NCBI RefSeq assembly: GCF_013394695.1
Contig: NZ_CP058258.1
Coordinates: 1,701,731-1,765,730 of the forward strand
Origin: Streptococcus sp. oral taxon 061
GTDB lineage: Bacteria; Bacillota; Bacilli; Lactobacillales; Streptococcaceae
Reading direction: 5' to 3'
Length of the DNA stretch: 64,000 nucleotides
The notes beneath the pieces are model-generated. The model was not told where the DNA came from and ran no database searches. It was given only the letters and a program-made list of their open reading frames with translations. Shown piece by piece: positions 34,869 through 44,135 of this stretch. Numbering within the stretch: the first letter of the stretch is position 1; the number at the start of each line of letters is the position of its first letter. The position numbers were made by a program, and so were the translations under genes.

Positions 34869-35387
34869 ATGAAATTAACTTATGAAGATAAAGTTCGGAT
34901 CTATGAACTCAAAAAGCAAGGAGAGAGCTTTAGAAAGCTTTCAAATCAATTTGGGATAAATATTTCTAATCTTCAGTACATGATTAAATTGATTGATCGT
35001 TATGGGATAAAAATCGTCAAAAAAGGAAAGAATTGTTACTATTCTCCTGAACTAAAACAAGAGATCATTGATAAAGTTCTTCTTGAAGGTCGTTCACAAA
35101 TTAGGGTGTCTCTGGATTATGCTCTTCCAAGTAGTGGATTACTTTCGAATTGGCTGGCACAATACAAGAAAAACGGGTATACTATTGTTGAGAAAATAAG
35201 AGGGAGACCACCTAAAATGGGACGTAAGTCAAAGAAGAAACCTGAAGAGATGACAGAGTTAGAACGTCTTCAAGCAGAAAATGAATACCTGAGAGCGGAG
35301 AATGCTGTTCTAAAAAAGTTGAGAGAACTCCGATTGAGGGACGAAAAAGAGCAAGAAGAAAAACGGAAATTGTCCGAGGATTGGTAA
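34869..35387 (+). CDS. IS3-family transposase OrfA
   Basis: A 172-aa DNA-binding protein. A helix-turn-helix lies at about residues 5-50 ([18 protein letters not shown]) and a second at about 60-110. A leucine-zipper-like coiled coil at the C-terminus (about 130-165, [18 protein letters not shown]) is typical of IS150-group OrfA. I chose the ATG at 34869, because the TTG at 34854 lies inside the upstream hairpin. The gene contains A AAA AAG at 35312-35318 in the correct phase for a -1 frameshift that yields the OrfAB transposase; OrfA alone usually represses. Confidence 0.92.
   Translation: MKLTYEDKVRIYELKKQGESFRKLSNQFGINISNLQYMIKLIDRYGIKIVKKGKNCYYSPELKQEIIDKVLLEGRSQIRVSLDYALPSSGLLSNWLAQYKKNGYTIVEKIRGRPPKMGRKSKKKPEEMTELERLQAENEYLRAENAVLKKLRELRLRDEKEQEEKRKLSEDW
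35312..35318 (+). promoter_or_regulatory. Programmed -1 frameshift site (A6G heptamer)
   Basis: AAAAAAG is phased as A AAA AAG in orfA. After slipping back one base, the frame stays open through to orfB with no stop codon, as needed for an OrfAB fusion. Confidence 0.8.
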
Positions 35388-36217
35388 CAGAGTTTTCTTT
35401 AGAGATTCTTCTAAAGATTATTAAGCTTGCCCGTTCAACTTATTATTATCATTTAAAACAGCTCGATCAAAACGATAAAGATTATGATGTTAAAGTTGAA
35501 ATTCAAGCTATTTTTACTGAGCATAAAGGGAATTACGGCTATCGTCGAATGACTCTTGAATTGAGGAATCGTGGTTTTGTAGTGAATCATAAGAAGGTGC
35601 AACGTCTAATGAAGGTCCTTGGTTTAAGTGCTCGAATTCGTCGTAAACGGAAGTATTCTTCATACCAAGGAGAGATTGGCAAGAAAGCAGACAATCTTAT
35701 TCAACGTCAATTTGAAGCAACCAAACCAATGCAAAAGTGCTACACAGATGTGACAGAATTTACCATTCCAGCAAGCAGTCAAAAGCTTTATTTATCACCA
35801 GTTTTAGATGGCTTTAACAGCGAAATTATCTCCTACAATCTTTCTACTTCACCGAACTTAGTACAAATGAAAGCTATGCTAGAACAAGCCTTTACAGAGA
35901 ACCATTACGAAAATACAATTCTCCATAGTGACCAAGGATGGCAATACCAACACGATTTCTATCATCATTTTTTAAAGAATAAGGGAATCCAACCATCTAT
36001 GTCACGTAAGGGAAATAGCCCAGATAACGGTATGATGGAATCTTTCTTTGGCATTCTTAAGTCTGAAATGTTTTATGGTTATGAGAATACGTTTCAGTCA
36101 CTTGAGCACTTGGAACAAGCTATTGTAGACTATATTGATTACTACAACAACAAACGAATTAAGGTAAAACTAAAAGGACTTAGTCCTGTACAATACAGAA
36201 CTAAATCCTTTGGGTAA
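35381..36217 (+). CDS. IS3-family transposase OrfB (catalytic, DDE)
   Basis: A 278-aa segment from the first possible TTG, normally expressed fused to OrfA by frameshift. An HTH_21 domain (about 40-100, with [13 protein letters not shown]) precedes an rve-type integrase core (about 115-275). The DDE residues can be placed in [18 protein letters not shown] and [12 protein letters not shown]. The overlap with orfA is 7 bp and the frame is -1. There is no stop or frameshift lesion, so the transposase looks functional. Confidence 0.92.
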   Translation: MVTEFSLEILLKIIKLARSTYYYHLKQLDQNDKDYDVKVEIQAIFTEHKGNYGYRRMTLELRNRGFVVNHKKVQRLMKVLGLSARIRRKRKYSSYQGEIGKKADNLIQRQFEATKPMQKCYTDVTEFTIPASSQKLYLSPVLDGFNSEIISYNLSTSPNLVQMKAMLEQAFTENHYENTILHSDQGWQYQHDFYHHFLKNKGIQPSMSRKGNSPDNGMMESFFGILKSEMFYGYENTFQSLEHLEQAIVDYIDYYNNKRIKVKLKGLSPVQYRTKSFG

Positions 36218-36223
36218 ATTAAT

Positions 36224-36248
36224 TGTCTAACTTTTTGGGGGCAGTACA
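36224..36248 (+). repeat. Right terminal inverted repeat of the IS
   Basis: A 25-bp end finishing GGGGGCAGTACA, beginning 7 bp after the orfB stop codon. It is complementary to the left end with three mismatches. Confidence 0.9.
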
Positions 36249-36272
36249 CAAATCTGCTTCCTCTTTTTATTA

Positions 36273-37313
36273 TTAGTTATTCAAAGCTGCTGCCATTGTA
36301 GCTGCAACTTCAGCTTCAAAGTCATTTGCAGCTTTCTCGATACCTTCACCAACTTCAAAGCGAGCGAACTCAACTACTGAAGCGTTAACTGATTCAAGGT
36401 ATGCTTCAACTGTCTTGCTGTCATCCATGATGTAGACTTGTGCAAGAAGTGTGTATGCTTGGTCGACTTTAGTGTTGTCAAGCATGAAGCGATCCATTTT
36501 TCCTGGAATGATTTTATCCCAGATTTTTTCTGGTTTACCTTCTGCAGCCAACTCTGCTTTAATGTCAGCTTCAGCTTGAGCGATAACTTCATCAGTCAAT
36601 TGTGCTTTTGATCCATACTTCAAGTGTGGAAGAGCTGGTTTGTTAACCATTGCACGGCTTTCGTTATCTTGGTCAATAACGTGGTTCAATTGAGCCAACT
36701 CATCTTTAACAAATTGCTCATCCAATTCTTTGTATGAAAGAACTGTTGGTTTCATCGCAGCAATATGCATTGAGATTTGTTTAGCAAGTGCTTCGTCTCC
36801 ACCTTCGATTACAGAGATAACACCGATACGTCCGCCGTTGTGTTGGTACGCACCGAAGTGTTGTGCATCTGTTTTTTCAAGCAAAGCAAAACGACGGAAT
36901 GAGATTTTTTCACCGATTGTAGCTGTTGCAGATACATATGCAGCTTCAAGAGTTTCACCTGAAGGCATTGTCAAAGCAAGTGCTTCTTCGTTGTTAGCTG
37001 GTTTACCTTCAGCGATTACTTTAGCTGTAGCATTTACCAACTCAACGAATTGAGCGTTTTTCGCAACGAAGTCAGTTTCAGCATTTACTTCAACTACTGC
37101 TGCAACGTTACCGTTAACAAATACACCTGTCAAACCTTCTGCAGCAACACGGTCAGCTTTTTTAGCTGCCTTAGCCATACCTTTTTCGCGAAGCAATTCA
37201 ATCGCTTTTTCGATATCACCTTCAACTTCAACCAATGCTTTCTTAGCGTCCATAACACCAGCACCAGATTTTTCACGCAACTCTTTAACAAGTTTAGCTG
37301 TAATTTCTGCCAT
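36273..37313 (-). CDS. tsf: Elongation factor Ts
   Basis: A 346-aa guanine-nucleotide exchange factor for EF-Tu. The N-terminal UBA-like domain ([21 protein letters not shown]) and the TDFVAKN motif are diagnostic. It lies 78 bp after rpsB in the usual rpsB-tsf operon. The ribosome-binding site AGGAG (37325-37321) is in the 3' arm of a predicted 7-bp hairpin, so access to it may be restricted. Its own downstream terminator has been split by the IS insertion. Confidence 0.97.
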   Translation of the reverse strand: MAEITAKLVKELREKSGAGVMDAKKALVEVEGDIEKAIELLREKGMAKAAKKADRVAAEGLTGVFVNGNVAAVVEVNAETDFVAKNAQFVELVNATAKVIAEGKPANNEEALALTMPSGETLEAAYVSATATIGEKISFRRFALLEKTDAQHFGAYQHNGGRIGVISVIEGGDEALAKQISMHIAAMKPTVLSYKELDEQFVKDELAQLNHVIDQDNESRAMVNKPALPHLKYGSKAQLTDEVIAQAEADIKAELAAEGKPEKIWDKIIPGKMDRFMLDNTKVDQAYTLLAQVYIMDDSKTVEAYLESVNASVVEFARFEVGEGIEKAANDFEAEVAATMAAALNN

Positions 37314-37320
37314 TTTGATT

Positions 37321-37345
37321 CTCCTATATTTTTTAAAAATAGGAG
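37321..37345 (-). promoter_or_regulatory. Hairpin that masks the tsf ribosome-binding site
   Basis: On the minus strand CTCCTAT (37345-37339) pairs with ATAGGAG (37327-37321), the latter containing the tsf ribosome-binding site. The 11-nt loop is AT-only. It is directly downstream of a GC-rich GGGGCTTAGCCC hairpin near rpsB. Confidence 0.5.
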
Positions 37346-37391
37346 AGCCGGGCTAAGCCCCGCCCTCCTAGGTAATTACTATTTATACGAA

Positions 37392-38174
37392 TTAAGCGTT
37401 GTCGCCTTCAACAACTTCAACGATTTCTTCGATTGAGTCTGCTTGAGCTTCTGAAGCTGCAAATTCTGCTTCAACTGCTACTACAGCATCTTCACCTTGG
37501 CGACCTTCGATGATAGCGTCTGCCAATTTAGCTGTGATCAACTTAACTGCGCGGATAGCGTCATCGTTAGCTGGGATGATTACATCGATATCATCTGGAT
37601 CAGTGTTTGTGTCAACCATCGCTACAACTGGGATTCCCAATTTTTTAGCTTCTTTAACAGCGATTTGCTCTTTATGTGGGTCAACTACGTACATTACATC
37701 TGGGATGCGAGGCATGTCTTCGATACCACCCAAGAATTTTTCAAGACGTGCACGTTGTTTGTTAAGAAGTGCAACTTCTTTCTTAGGAAGAACATCGAAG
37801 ATTCCTTCTTCTTCCATGCGTTTGATTTCTTTCAAACGAGCGATACGTTTTTGGATTGTTCCCCAGTTAGTAAGAGTTCCACCCAACCAACGGTGGTTGA
37901 TGAAGTATTGACCAGAACGCTCTGCTTCTTCTTTAACAGCGTCAGCAGCTTGTTTCTTAGTACCAACGAACAATACAACTGCGTCGTTAGCTGCTGCATC
38001 ACGCATAAAGTCGTATGCTTGGTCAGCGTATTTTACAGTTTGTTGCAAGTCGATAACGTGGATTCCGTTACGTTCAGTGAAGATGTACTTAGCCATCTTA
38101 GGGTTCCAGCGACGAGTTTGGTGACCAAAGTGTACACCAGCCTCAAGAAGTTGTTTCATTGAAATTACTGCCAT
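37392..38174 (-). CDS. rpsB: 30S ribosomal protein S2
   Basis: A 260-aa protein with S2 signatures ([21 protein letters not shown] at the start and [20 protein letters not shown]). It binds at the head-body junction of the small subunit and brings in S1-like proteins. The start at 38174 has AAAAGGAG 9 bp upstream; the longer frame to 38258 translates untranslated leader. The last 30 residues are acidic and rich in Glu and Ala. The promoter is about 120 bp upstream, leaving a leader that could host autoregulation. Confidence 0.97.
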   Translation of the reverse strand: MAVISMKQLLEAGVHFGHQTRRWNPKMAKYIFTERNGIHVIDLQQTVKYADQAYDFMRDAAANDAVVLFVGTKKQAADAVKEEAERSGQYFINHRWLGGTLTNWGTIQKRIARLKEIKRMEEEGIFDVLPKKEVALLNKQRARLEKFLGGIEDMPRIPDVMYVVDPHKEQIAVKEAKKLGIPVVAMVDTNTDPDDIDVIIPANDDAIRAVKLITAKLADAIIEGRQGEDAVVAVEAEFAASEAQADSIEEIVEVVEGDNA

Positions 38175-38290
38175 GAGTATTTCTCCTTTTTTGTTTTTTC
38201 CTCTTCTTGATTTCAGCTTGCAAAACAACCCAAGGGCAACAGTTTCACAATTCATCAAGAATGAGTATTATCGTTCACACGACAAGTTTC

Positions 38291-38319
38291 ATTTTATCAT
38301 AATTAGAGCTTTATTTCAA
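38291..38319 (-). promoter_or_regulatory. rpsB-tsf promoter
   Basis: On the minus strand TTGAAA (38319-38314), a 17-bp spacer and TAAAAT (38296-38291) fit sigma-A. The leader to the rpsB start is about 110 nt. Confidence 0.65.
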
Positions 38320-38371
38320 GTAATTTTGTTATTTTCTCCTTATTAAATTACTAGTTAAAAGCTCTAAATTT

Positions 38372-38404
38372 AAAACATCTCAACATACACTGCTGAGATG
38401 TTCT
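38372..38404 (-). terminator. Terminator of the MurM-like gene
   Basis: AACATCTCA / TGAGATGTT forms a 9-bp stem with an 11-nt loop, followed on the minus strand by TTTAAATT. Confidence 0.7.
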
Positions 38405-38444
38405 AATTGCTAATTTTTTAAAATTTAATGTAGTGGTGTTTATG

Positions 38445-39656
38445 CTATCTACTTCGAAGTTTCTTACGAATCTTATAAGCTAGATTAAACAAGAAATATA
38501 ATGAACTAGTTGGATAGTTAAACTCACCAGCAAATTCCTCAATAGTGGGATTAAACTTAGATTTAAAATTAAATAACCCGCCTTCTAAGTTGTTTTCAAT
38601 TCCACCCATATTATGAGTCTCTGCCCCACGTTCAAATGAATGTTGAGCTGTCTCAAACCATGTAGGTATAGCAGGTTGATAGTGTCTAAACTCTTCATTC
38701 ATTCCAGCATATAAGTTTTCAGATGTTTTCCCAAATTCGATGGTCAAAGTTCCAGACAATGGAACGACACTGTCCCCTCCATCAATATGGCTCTTAAGAA
38801 AAGAAATTTCTTCTTCTAATCGTTTTCTCTCTTGCTGATTCTCTTTTACTTTGCCTTCTTTCGTTTTATCTGTAAACTTCTGCGCTGTTTTTAGATTCTT
38901 TTCGAGTTGATTCTCAACTTCTTTCAGTCTATTAGGTAAATCTAAATAGCTCAGTGTGATAAAGGAGTGATCAGGATAAGTATTCAGTAACTTCTGATAA
39001 TAATCTTTGCCTCGTAAACTAATGTTCTTGCGAGACTCTGTTTTCTTCATTAAAAATGAAAATTCATCTAATAAGTCGAGTCCACCGAATTTTACTTTCA
39101 ATCCTTTATTTCTTGCAGTTCGGATTGCCTGTCTAGTAGACTTGGATAGTTGATCCAGAGAGAAGTTTTCTTTATGAATATTAGCTTGAAAACGTGGTTG
39201 TATATTTTCTGCCATATCCTTTGTCAAACCAGTCCAATGAACTTTGTTTTTTTGCAATTCCTCAATAATTTCAAAAGTTTTAGAATTTTGAATAATTTCT
39301 TGGTCGATAAGACTTCGACTGATAAACAAACTTGGATCAAATTTAACCATTATTGCATGGCTTTTTTTAGCAAGTTTTTTCAACGTTAAAAGTACAAATT
39401 TCAGAAGTTCTTTATCTTCATAGTCAATTACTGGACCTCGTGGAATATAGAACATAGAAAGTCCTAATGGTAGCGGCTGAATTAAGATATTCGCTACTCC
39501 AACTAGTTGATTTTCTTTATAAAATCCAACTCTCTCATTCCCCCAAGTATCCTTTATCTTGGCCCAATCACTACTCTGCAATAAATTTCCTTGAGGATGA
39601 TTTTCTAAAAACAAATCCCACTCTTTGACATCAACATTTATTTTATATGTAAACAT
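38445..39656 (-). CDS. MurM-like peptidoglycan branching transferase (Fem family)
   Basis: A 403-aa FemABX-type aminoacyltransferase. The N-terminal GNLLQSSDWAKIK and LPLGLSMFYIPRGPV, the mid-protein STRQAIRTARNKG and a coiled-coil arm (about 235-290) match pneumococcal MurM closely from memory. Such enzymes transfer Ser or Ala from charged tRNA to the lysine of lipid II to build interpeptide bridges. Here it sits between rpsB and pcsB rather than in a murMN pair, so it may be an additional copy. It is monocistronic, with its own terminator. Confidence 0.88.
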   Translation of the reverse strand: MFTYKINVDVKEWDLFLENHPQGNLLQSSDWAKIKDTWGNERVGFYKENQLVGVANILIQPLPLGLSMFYIPRGPVIDYEDKELLKFVLLTLKKLAKKSHAIMVKFDPSLFISRSLIDQEIIQNSKTFEIIEELQKNKVHWTGLTKDMAENIQPRFQANIHKENFSLDQLSKSTRQAIRTARNKGLKVKFGGLDLLDEFSFLMKKTESRKNISLRGKDYYQKLLNTYPDHSFITLSYLDLPNRLKEVENQLEKNLKTAQKFTDKTKEGKVKENQQERKRLEEEISFLKSHIDGGDSVVPLSGTLTIEFGKTSENLYAGMNEEFRHYQPAIPTWFETAQHSFERGAETHNMGGIENNLEGGLFNFKSKFNPTIEEFAGEFNYPTSSLYFLFNLAYKIRKKLRSR

Positions 39657-39817
39657 AACTCCAACACCGACTCCCTTTAGAAACCTTTTTTATTAACGTG
39701 CTACACTCGTACTAAATCTCTAAATTTCATCTAACTTTAACTAAATAATTATAAGAAAAGAATATAAAATAAGTTCAAGTAATTATATAATGAAATTTAT
39801 TTTTCAGCACTATACAA

Positions 39818-39844
39818 AGGGTGAGATTTATAAAACCTCACCCT
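39818..39844 (-). terminator. Possible terminator of pcsB
   Basis: AGGGTGAG / CTCACCCT forms an 8-bp GC-containing stem with an 11-nt loop past the pcsB stop. The following minus-strand TTTGTAT is a weak T-run. Confidence 0.5.
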
Positions 39845-39866
39845 AAATTTAGTAATAATCAGTATA

Positions 39867-41072
39867 TTAGTTTGGATAAATGTATCTTACAGTACCTCTT
39901 GATGCTGTCGGATTAAACCATCCACGATAATTTCCAATTGGTTGAGTTCCACTACCATCATAGTTACATTCAGAAACTTGAATACGAGTTGATGATTCAA
40001 CAGCCGTAACAACTGCTACGTGACCGTATCCCCCATCATCCCATGAAGCAATTGCACCAACTTGTGGTGTAGAACCCGTACGGAAACCTGCAGCCGCTGC
40101 ACTTGCAGCCCATTGGCCACCATTTCCCCAGTAATCACCAGCCCATGGTGCTAAAGTTTTTGCACCCCATGTACATTGACCTACAGGATAACTTGATGCA
40201 TTTGAACTATAGGTTGGGCGCTGACTTACAGTAGTTACTGCAGGTGTGTAGCTTGAATCATCGTCTGATGATGAGCTTGAAGTTGCTTGTACTTGTGCTG
40301 CAAAGGTTGTATTTGCTGAAGCAGCAACTGTTTGTTGTTGACTTGCTTGTTTCGCTTTGTATGCTGCTTCTGCTTCAGCTGCAGCCTTAGCTTCTGCTTC
40401 AGCTGCTGCTTTTTGCTCTAACAAAGTAGCTTTTTCACTTTCTGCGGTAGCTTTTTCTGCTGCAAGATTCAACTCAGCGGCTTTCAATTCTGCCTGTTTT
40501 GTTGTCAAGGCTTGAGCGTCATCAGCAAGTGTTTGTTGGTTGGCAATAACTGTGTTGATTGCATCATTGTTTGCAACTTGTTTTTCAGAGATGGCTTTTT
40601 TATCTTCTTTTTGTTGTTGCAACATTTTATTGTTTGCTGAGACAATTTCACTCATAGCTGCTACACGAGAAATAGCTTCTGTGATTGAGTTAGAGTTAAT
40701 AATTGTATTAATGTAGCTTGTAGCAGTTCCGTTAGTTTGTGCACTACGAGCTTGGTTTTCAAGCGATTCATTACGAGCTACGATGTTTTTTGAAAGCTCT
40801 GTGATTTCACCTTCAAGTTTTTTAGACTCTTCTTGAAGTTTTTCATTCTCAGCTTGCAACTTTTCTTGTTCCGTTTGAATAGCTGTTACTTTAGTTTGAA
40901 TCTCATCAACTTGTTTTTGAGCTTCCTTTTGTTGTGTTGTCAATTCACTAATTTTGCTATCTTGAGCAGCAATTTTTTCATTTGTTGTATTGGCTCGGAC
41001 ACTTGAAAGCACAGCTCCTTGTGAAACTAATACTGTACTTAATAAGAGTGATGCTAGAATTTTTTTCTTCAT
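39867..41072 (-). CDS. pcsB: PcsB, FtsEX-dependent peptidoglycan hydrolase
   Basis: A 401-aa secreted division hydrolase. A signal peptide (about 1-28, cleaved near VRA) is followed by a long coiled coil (about 35-245, with [20 protein letters not shown]), an Ala/Ser-rich linker, and a C-terminal CHAP domain with catalytic Cys in [11 protein letters not shown] and His in GYGHVAVV. In pneumococcus FtsEX at the septum activates PcsB to split daughter cells, and WalRK controls it. It is immediately upstream of the MurM-like gene on the same strand. Confidence 0.95.
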   Translation of the reverse strand: MKKKILASLLLSTVLVSQGAVLSSVRANTTNEKIAAQDSKISELTTQQKEAQKQVDEIQTKVTAIQTEQEKLQAENEKLQEESKKLEGEITELSKNIVARNESLENQARSAQTNGTATSYINTIINSNSITEAISRVAAMSEIVSANNKMLQQQKEDKKAISEKQVANNDAINTVIANQQTLADDAQALTTKQAELKAAELNLAAEKATAESEKATLLEQKAAAEAEAKAAAEAEAAYKAKQASQQQTVAASANTTFAAQVQATSSSSSDDDSSYTPAVTTVSQRPTYSSNASSYPVGQCTWGAKTLAPWAGDYWGNGGQWAASAAAAGFRTGSTPQVGAIASWDDGGYGHVAVVTAVESSTRIQVSECNYDGSGTQPIGNYRGWFNPTASRGTVRYIYPN

Positions 41073-41164
41073 AGTGTAAATGCTCCTTCTTTAAAAAGAC
41101 AATACTAGTATATCAAAAAAAGGCCTAATAAATATTACGCCTTTATTACAGTTTTGTTTCTTTC

Positions 41165-41659
41165 TTATAGATATATTTTTTCAAAAATATATTGGAAAAC
41201 TAACATCCATATAAAATTCAACATCATAGTAGGACCCAGACTATAAACTATAAAAACAGGTAGATTTTCTGCAGTCATTCCTACCACCTGCGCTAGGATA
41301 AAACTTCCAAATTCAAATGTAAAAGTCATCATTAAAATAGCTAATAATCTTGTCCATCTATTTGACAAAATAACTGAGTTGCTTTTATATACGATTGCTC
41401 CAATAATCACAAAAAGAAGACTGGCTATCCCTATCAGATGGAAGAAATAGATATCGTATATAAGTCCTAGAACCAAGCAATAGGCCAAAAACAGATATTC
41501 TGATACTTCGATTGTCTCGAATAATAAGAAGATGAAGATGAAGTGGCTTACAATTTGAAAATGTGGGAAAAAGCTATTTACAAATTGTCCTAAGTGGCTA
41601 TCTATTAAAATGATTACGGGCAAGAGCAAAAACATACCTATTTGCTTAAAAAGTCTCAT
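41165..41659 (-). CDS. mreD: Rod-shape determining protein MreD
   Basis: A 164-aa hydrophobic protein with about five membrane helices, matching MreD in size and place. It overlaps mreC by 4 bp (41656-41659). In ovococci MreCD helps direct peripheral wall growth with PBP2b, RodA and RodZ. MreB is absent from streptococci, so this pair works without the actin homologue. Confidence 0.9.
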   Translation of the reverse strand: MRLFKQIGMFLLLPVIILIDSHLGQFVNSFFPHFQIVSHFIFIFLLFETIEVSEYLFLAYCLVLGLIYDIYFFHLIGIASLLFVIIGAIVYKSNSVILSNRWTRLLAILMMTFTFEFGSFILAQVVGMTAENLPVFIVYSLGPTMMLNFIWMLVFQYIFEKIYL

Positions 41660-42477
41660 GATAGATTCCCCACTAACTCTACGACTTTAAGATTCATTGG
41701 ATCAGCATGCATTTTGACCATAACTTCTCTTGTTAGATAGTCCGTACTATGTGTCACTGATACGACTTCTCCTACAGGGATATCTGTAGCATTAAAATTT
41801 CCCAAACCTCCAGTTACCACTTTGTCGCCTTGGCTAATGTCGCCATTGCTATTGAGCTGGCTGATTTTCAAAAGTTCTTTTTCCTTATCATAACCGATAA
41901 TAATACCATAAATGCTACTAGAACCGTGCTGGATTTTAACGGAAATCTTCTCTGTATTCTCAGCGTTTGTCAATAAATTGACCACAGTTGAGTTGTCTTC
42001 TACTTTTTCAACACTTCCAACCAATCCTCCACCAGCAACAACAAGCATGTTTGTCGTTGCTCCTTGTTGAGAACCAACGTTAACTGTTAATTCTTGTTTC
42101 CAGGTTGATGGAGTTCTCATGATGACATCCGCAGCAATTAACTTGGTCACATTTAATTTGGACTTCATATCTAATAACTGACGTAATTGCTCATTTTCTT
42201 CCTTCAGACTGTCTGCTTCATTCGTTTCTTTTTCCATTTGATAGAGTTCTTTTTTAAGAGTTTCATTCTCATTGTAAGCTCTCGTCAAATTTCCTAAATC
42301 AGACTTTGTAGATTCTAACCATTGGAATGGTTTTTGAACAATTCTATCTATCAGAGAAATGCCATCTCCAACTTTTGTCACAACCGCACTTGATTTCGTC
42401 ATCACTAAAAAAACTGAAACCACTAATACAACGACAAATAGAACAATGATATATTTTGATTTTTTAAAACGGTTCAT
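41656..42477 (-). CDS. mreC: Rod-shape determining protein MreC
   Basis: A 273-aa protein with one N-terminal membrane helix (about 8-28), a coiled coil (about 65-105, NENETLKKELYQMEKETNEA) and a periplasm-facing double beta-barrel (about 115-270). It forms a scaffold for peripheral peptidoglycan synthesis. It lies 31 bp after ecfT and is coupled to mreD by a 4-bp overlap. Length and domain order are typical. Confidence 0.94.
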   Translation of the reverse strand: MNRFKKSKYIIVLFVVVLVVSVFLVMTKSSAVVTKVGDGISLIDRIVQKPFQWLESTKSDLGNLTRAYNENETLKKELYQMEKETNEADSLKEENEQLRQLLDMKSKLNVTKLIAADVIMRTPSTWKQELTVNVGSQQGATTNMLVVAGGGLVGSVEKVEDNSTVVNLLTNAENTEKISVKIQHGSSSIYGIIIGYDKEKELLKISQLNSNGDISQGDKVVTGGLGNFNATDIPVGEVVSVTHSTDYLTREVMVKMHADPMNLKVVELVGNLS

Positions 42478-42508
42478 ACCTCTACCCTATCTCATTCTAT
42501 ACTTCACT

Positions 42509-43303
42509 CTAGGATTTTAACAAAAATAGAATACCGCCCAAGACACAAATAAGTAATAGAGCTACACTATCTTTATTCATCCATTTCAACTGTCGATACT
42601 GACTACGTCCATTTCCGCCTTGATACCCTCTAGCTTCCATAGCTGTAGCAAGAGAATCCGCTCTTTTCAAACTGGTAGCGAACAAAGGTATCAAAATAGG
42701 TATCATAGCCTTGACTTTTTGGATTACATTCCCTTCTCCAAAATCAACACCACGCGCCTTTTGAGCATTCATAATGCGAATAGTATCATCCATCAATGTT
42801 GGTACAAAACGTAAGCTCATAGACAACATGAGACCTATTTCATGCACAGGAACCTTCAGCTTTTTTAAAGGCCCAAGCAAGGATTCAACCGCTGTCGCTA
42901 AGCTCAATGGCATGGTTGTCAGAGTAAGCAAGGTTGAGAAAAAGATAATCAAAACAAAGCGACAAAAAATGATTCCAGCCTGCTCAATACCATGACTCGT
43001 GATTTTTATAAACCCCATCTCGAATAGGACTTGACCACCAGAAATAAAGAAAAGTTGAAAAAGTGTTGTAAAAGCAATCAGAAAAAACATAGACCGCAAA
43101 CCTTTTATGAAAAAAGATAAGGGAACTTCTGATAAGGCTACAAAAATGCCAGTTGCAACGAAAAGGATCAAATTTGTTATTGGATTATTGGCCCAAAAAA
43201 CAATCAAAATTAATAAAATCATCGCCACTAACTTACTACGAGGATCCAAACGATGAACAATCGAATTTCCTGGTATGTAACGACCTAAAATCATGTTATC
43301 CAT
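42509..43303 (-). CDS. ecfT: ECF transporter transmembrane subunit EcfT
   Basis: A 264-aa membrane protein with about five or six helices. It has the two cytoplasmic ARG-type coupling motifs expected of EcfT ([12 protein letters not shown] and [12 protein letters not shown]), which contact the two ATPases. It energises exchangeable vitamin-binding S components. No S component gene lies here, so it serves as a shared module. It overlaps ecfA2 by 8 bp. Confidence 0.94.
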   Translation of the reverse strand: MDNMILGRYIPGNSIVHRLDPRSKLVAMILLILIVFWANNPITNLILFVATGIFVALSEVPLSFFIKGLRSMFFLIAFTTLFQLFFISGGQVLFEMGFIKITSHGIEQAGIIFCRFVLIIFFSTLLTLTTMPLSLATAVESLLGPLKKLKVPVHEIGLMLSMSLRFVPTLMDDTIRIMNAQKARGVDFGEGNVIQKVKAMIPILIPLFATSLKRADSLATAMEARGYQGGNGRSQYRQLKWMNKDSVALLLICVLGGILFLLKS

Positions 43304-44135
43304 TGATGAACTCCTTAAACTCCTCTATCGTTATCGGCAATTGTTTGAAAGAAAGTCCTCTGTCAGCTAATCTTTGAGCAAATCTTGTGATTTTTGGAAC
43401 ACCTAATTGGATTTTTTCCATAAATTCGACATTTTGAAAAACAAGACTTGGCTTCCCACTCTTGACTAACTTTCCTTTTTCCATTACGTAAACTTGGTCA
43501 GCAAATTCTGCTACATCATCCATAAGGTGAGTCACCAAAACAATCGTGATACCATCCTGATGAAGCTTTTTAAATAAGGTCATCAACTCTTTTCGTCCAA
43601 TTGGATCTAGTCCTGCTGTAGGTTCATCTAAAACTAAGATACTAGGCTCCATTGCTAAAATCCCAGCAATAGCAACCCTTCTCATTTGTCCTCCTGAGAG
43701 TTCAAATGGACTACGTTCAAAAAGTGACTCGTCAATTCCCACTAAAGCTAATTTTTCACGTGCAATAGCCTCGGCATCTTCTACAGAAACTCCAAAATTT
43801 TGAGGACCAAAAGCCACATCTTTTAAGACTGTTTCCTCAAAAATTTGATTTTCAGCAAACTGAAAAACCAATCCTACTTGTTTGCGGATTTGACGAATTT
43901 GCTTATTGACTGATGTTGATGTAATTAATGTATCAAAGACACGAACACTTCCCTTTGTGGGAACCAACAAACCATTCAAAAGTTGTAGAATTGTAGATTT
44001 CCCACTTCCTGTATGCCCAATAATTGCTGTATAAGATCCATCCTCTATTGACAAACTAACATCGGACAAGGCAGCTGAGGCAAAGGGTGTTCCTTCCTGA
44101 TACGTATAACTCACATTGTCTAGAATAATTCCCAT
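43296..44135 (-). CDS. ecfA2: ECF transporter ATPase EcfA2
   Basis: A 279-aa ABC ATPase with Walker [11 protein letters not shown], signature [13 protein letters not shown], Walker [13 protein letters not shown] and the H-loop histidine in VLVTHLMDD. It pairs with EcfA1 to power EcfT. It overlaps ecfA1 by 16 bp and ecfT by 8 bp, so the three subunits are made together. Confidence 0.95.
   Translation of the reverse strand: MGIILDNVSYTYQEGTPFASAALSDVSLSIEDGSYTAIIGHTGSGKSTILQLLNGLLVPTKGSVRVFDTLITSTSVNKQIRQIRKQVGLVFQFAENQIFEETVLKDVAFGPQNFGVSVEDAEAIAREKLALVGIDESLFERSPFELSGGQMRRVAIAGILAMEPSILVLDEPTAGLDPIGRKELMTLFKKLHQDGITIVLVTHLMDDVAEFADQVYVMEKGKLVKSGKPSLVFQNVEFMEKIQLGVPKITRFAQRLADRGLSFKQLPITIEEFKEFING

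Larger units (their letters stand above)
34809..36252 (+). mobile_element. IS3-family (IS150 group) insertion sequence with 4-bp target duplication
   Basis: The element proper is 34813-36248 (1436 bp). Its ends are 25-bp imperfect inverted repeats (34813-34837 and 36224-36248, three mismatches) that begin TG and end CA. It is flanked by a direct repeat CAAA (34809-34812 and 36249-36252), the expected 3-5 bp target duplication. It encodes overlapping orfA and orfB with an A6G slippery heptamer in the right frame. Both frames, both ends and the duplication are intact, so it is probably recent and potentially active. It resembles streptococcal IS861-type elements, but the exact name would need a database. 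Confidence 0.93.

Noticed and set aside
37497..38162. 221-codon plus-strand open frame
   Set aside because: It is exactly antisense to rpsB, Cys/Phe-rich, with no ribosome-binding site; a shadow of the strong codon bias in rpsB.
43754..43766. TTTCACGTGCAAT in ecfA2 as a further parS
   Set aside because: Only the left half matches; two mismatches break the palindrome core.
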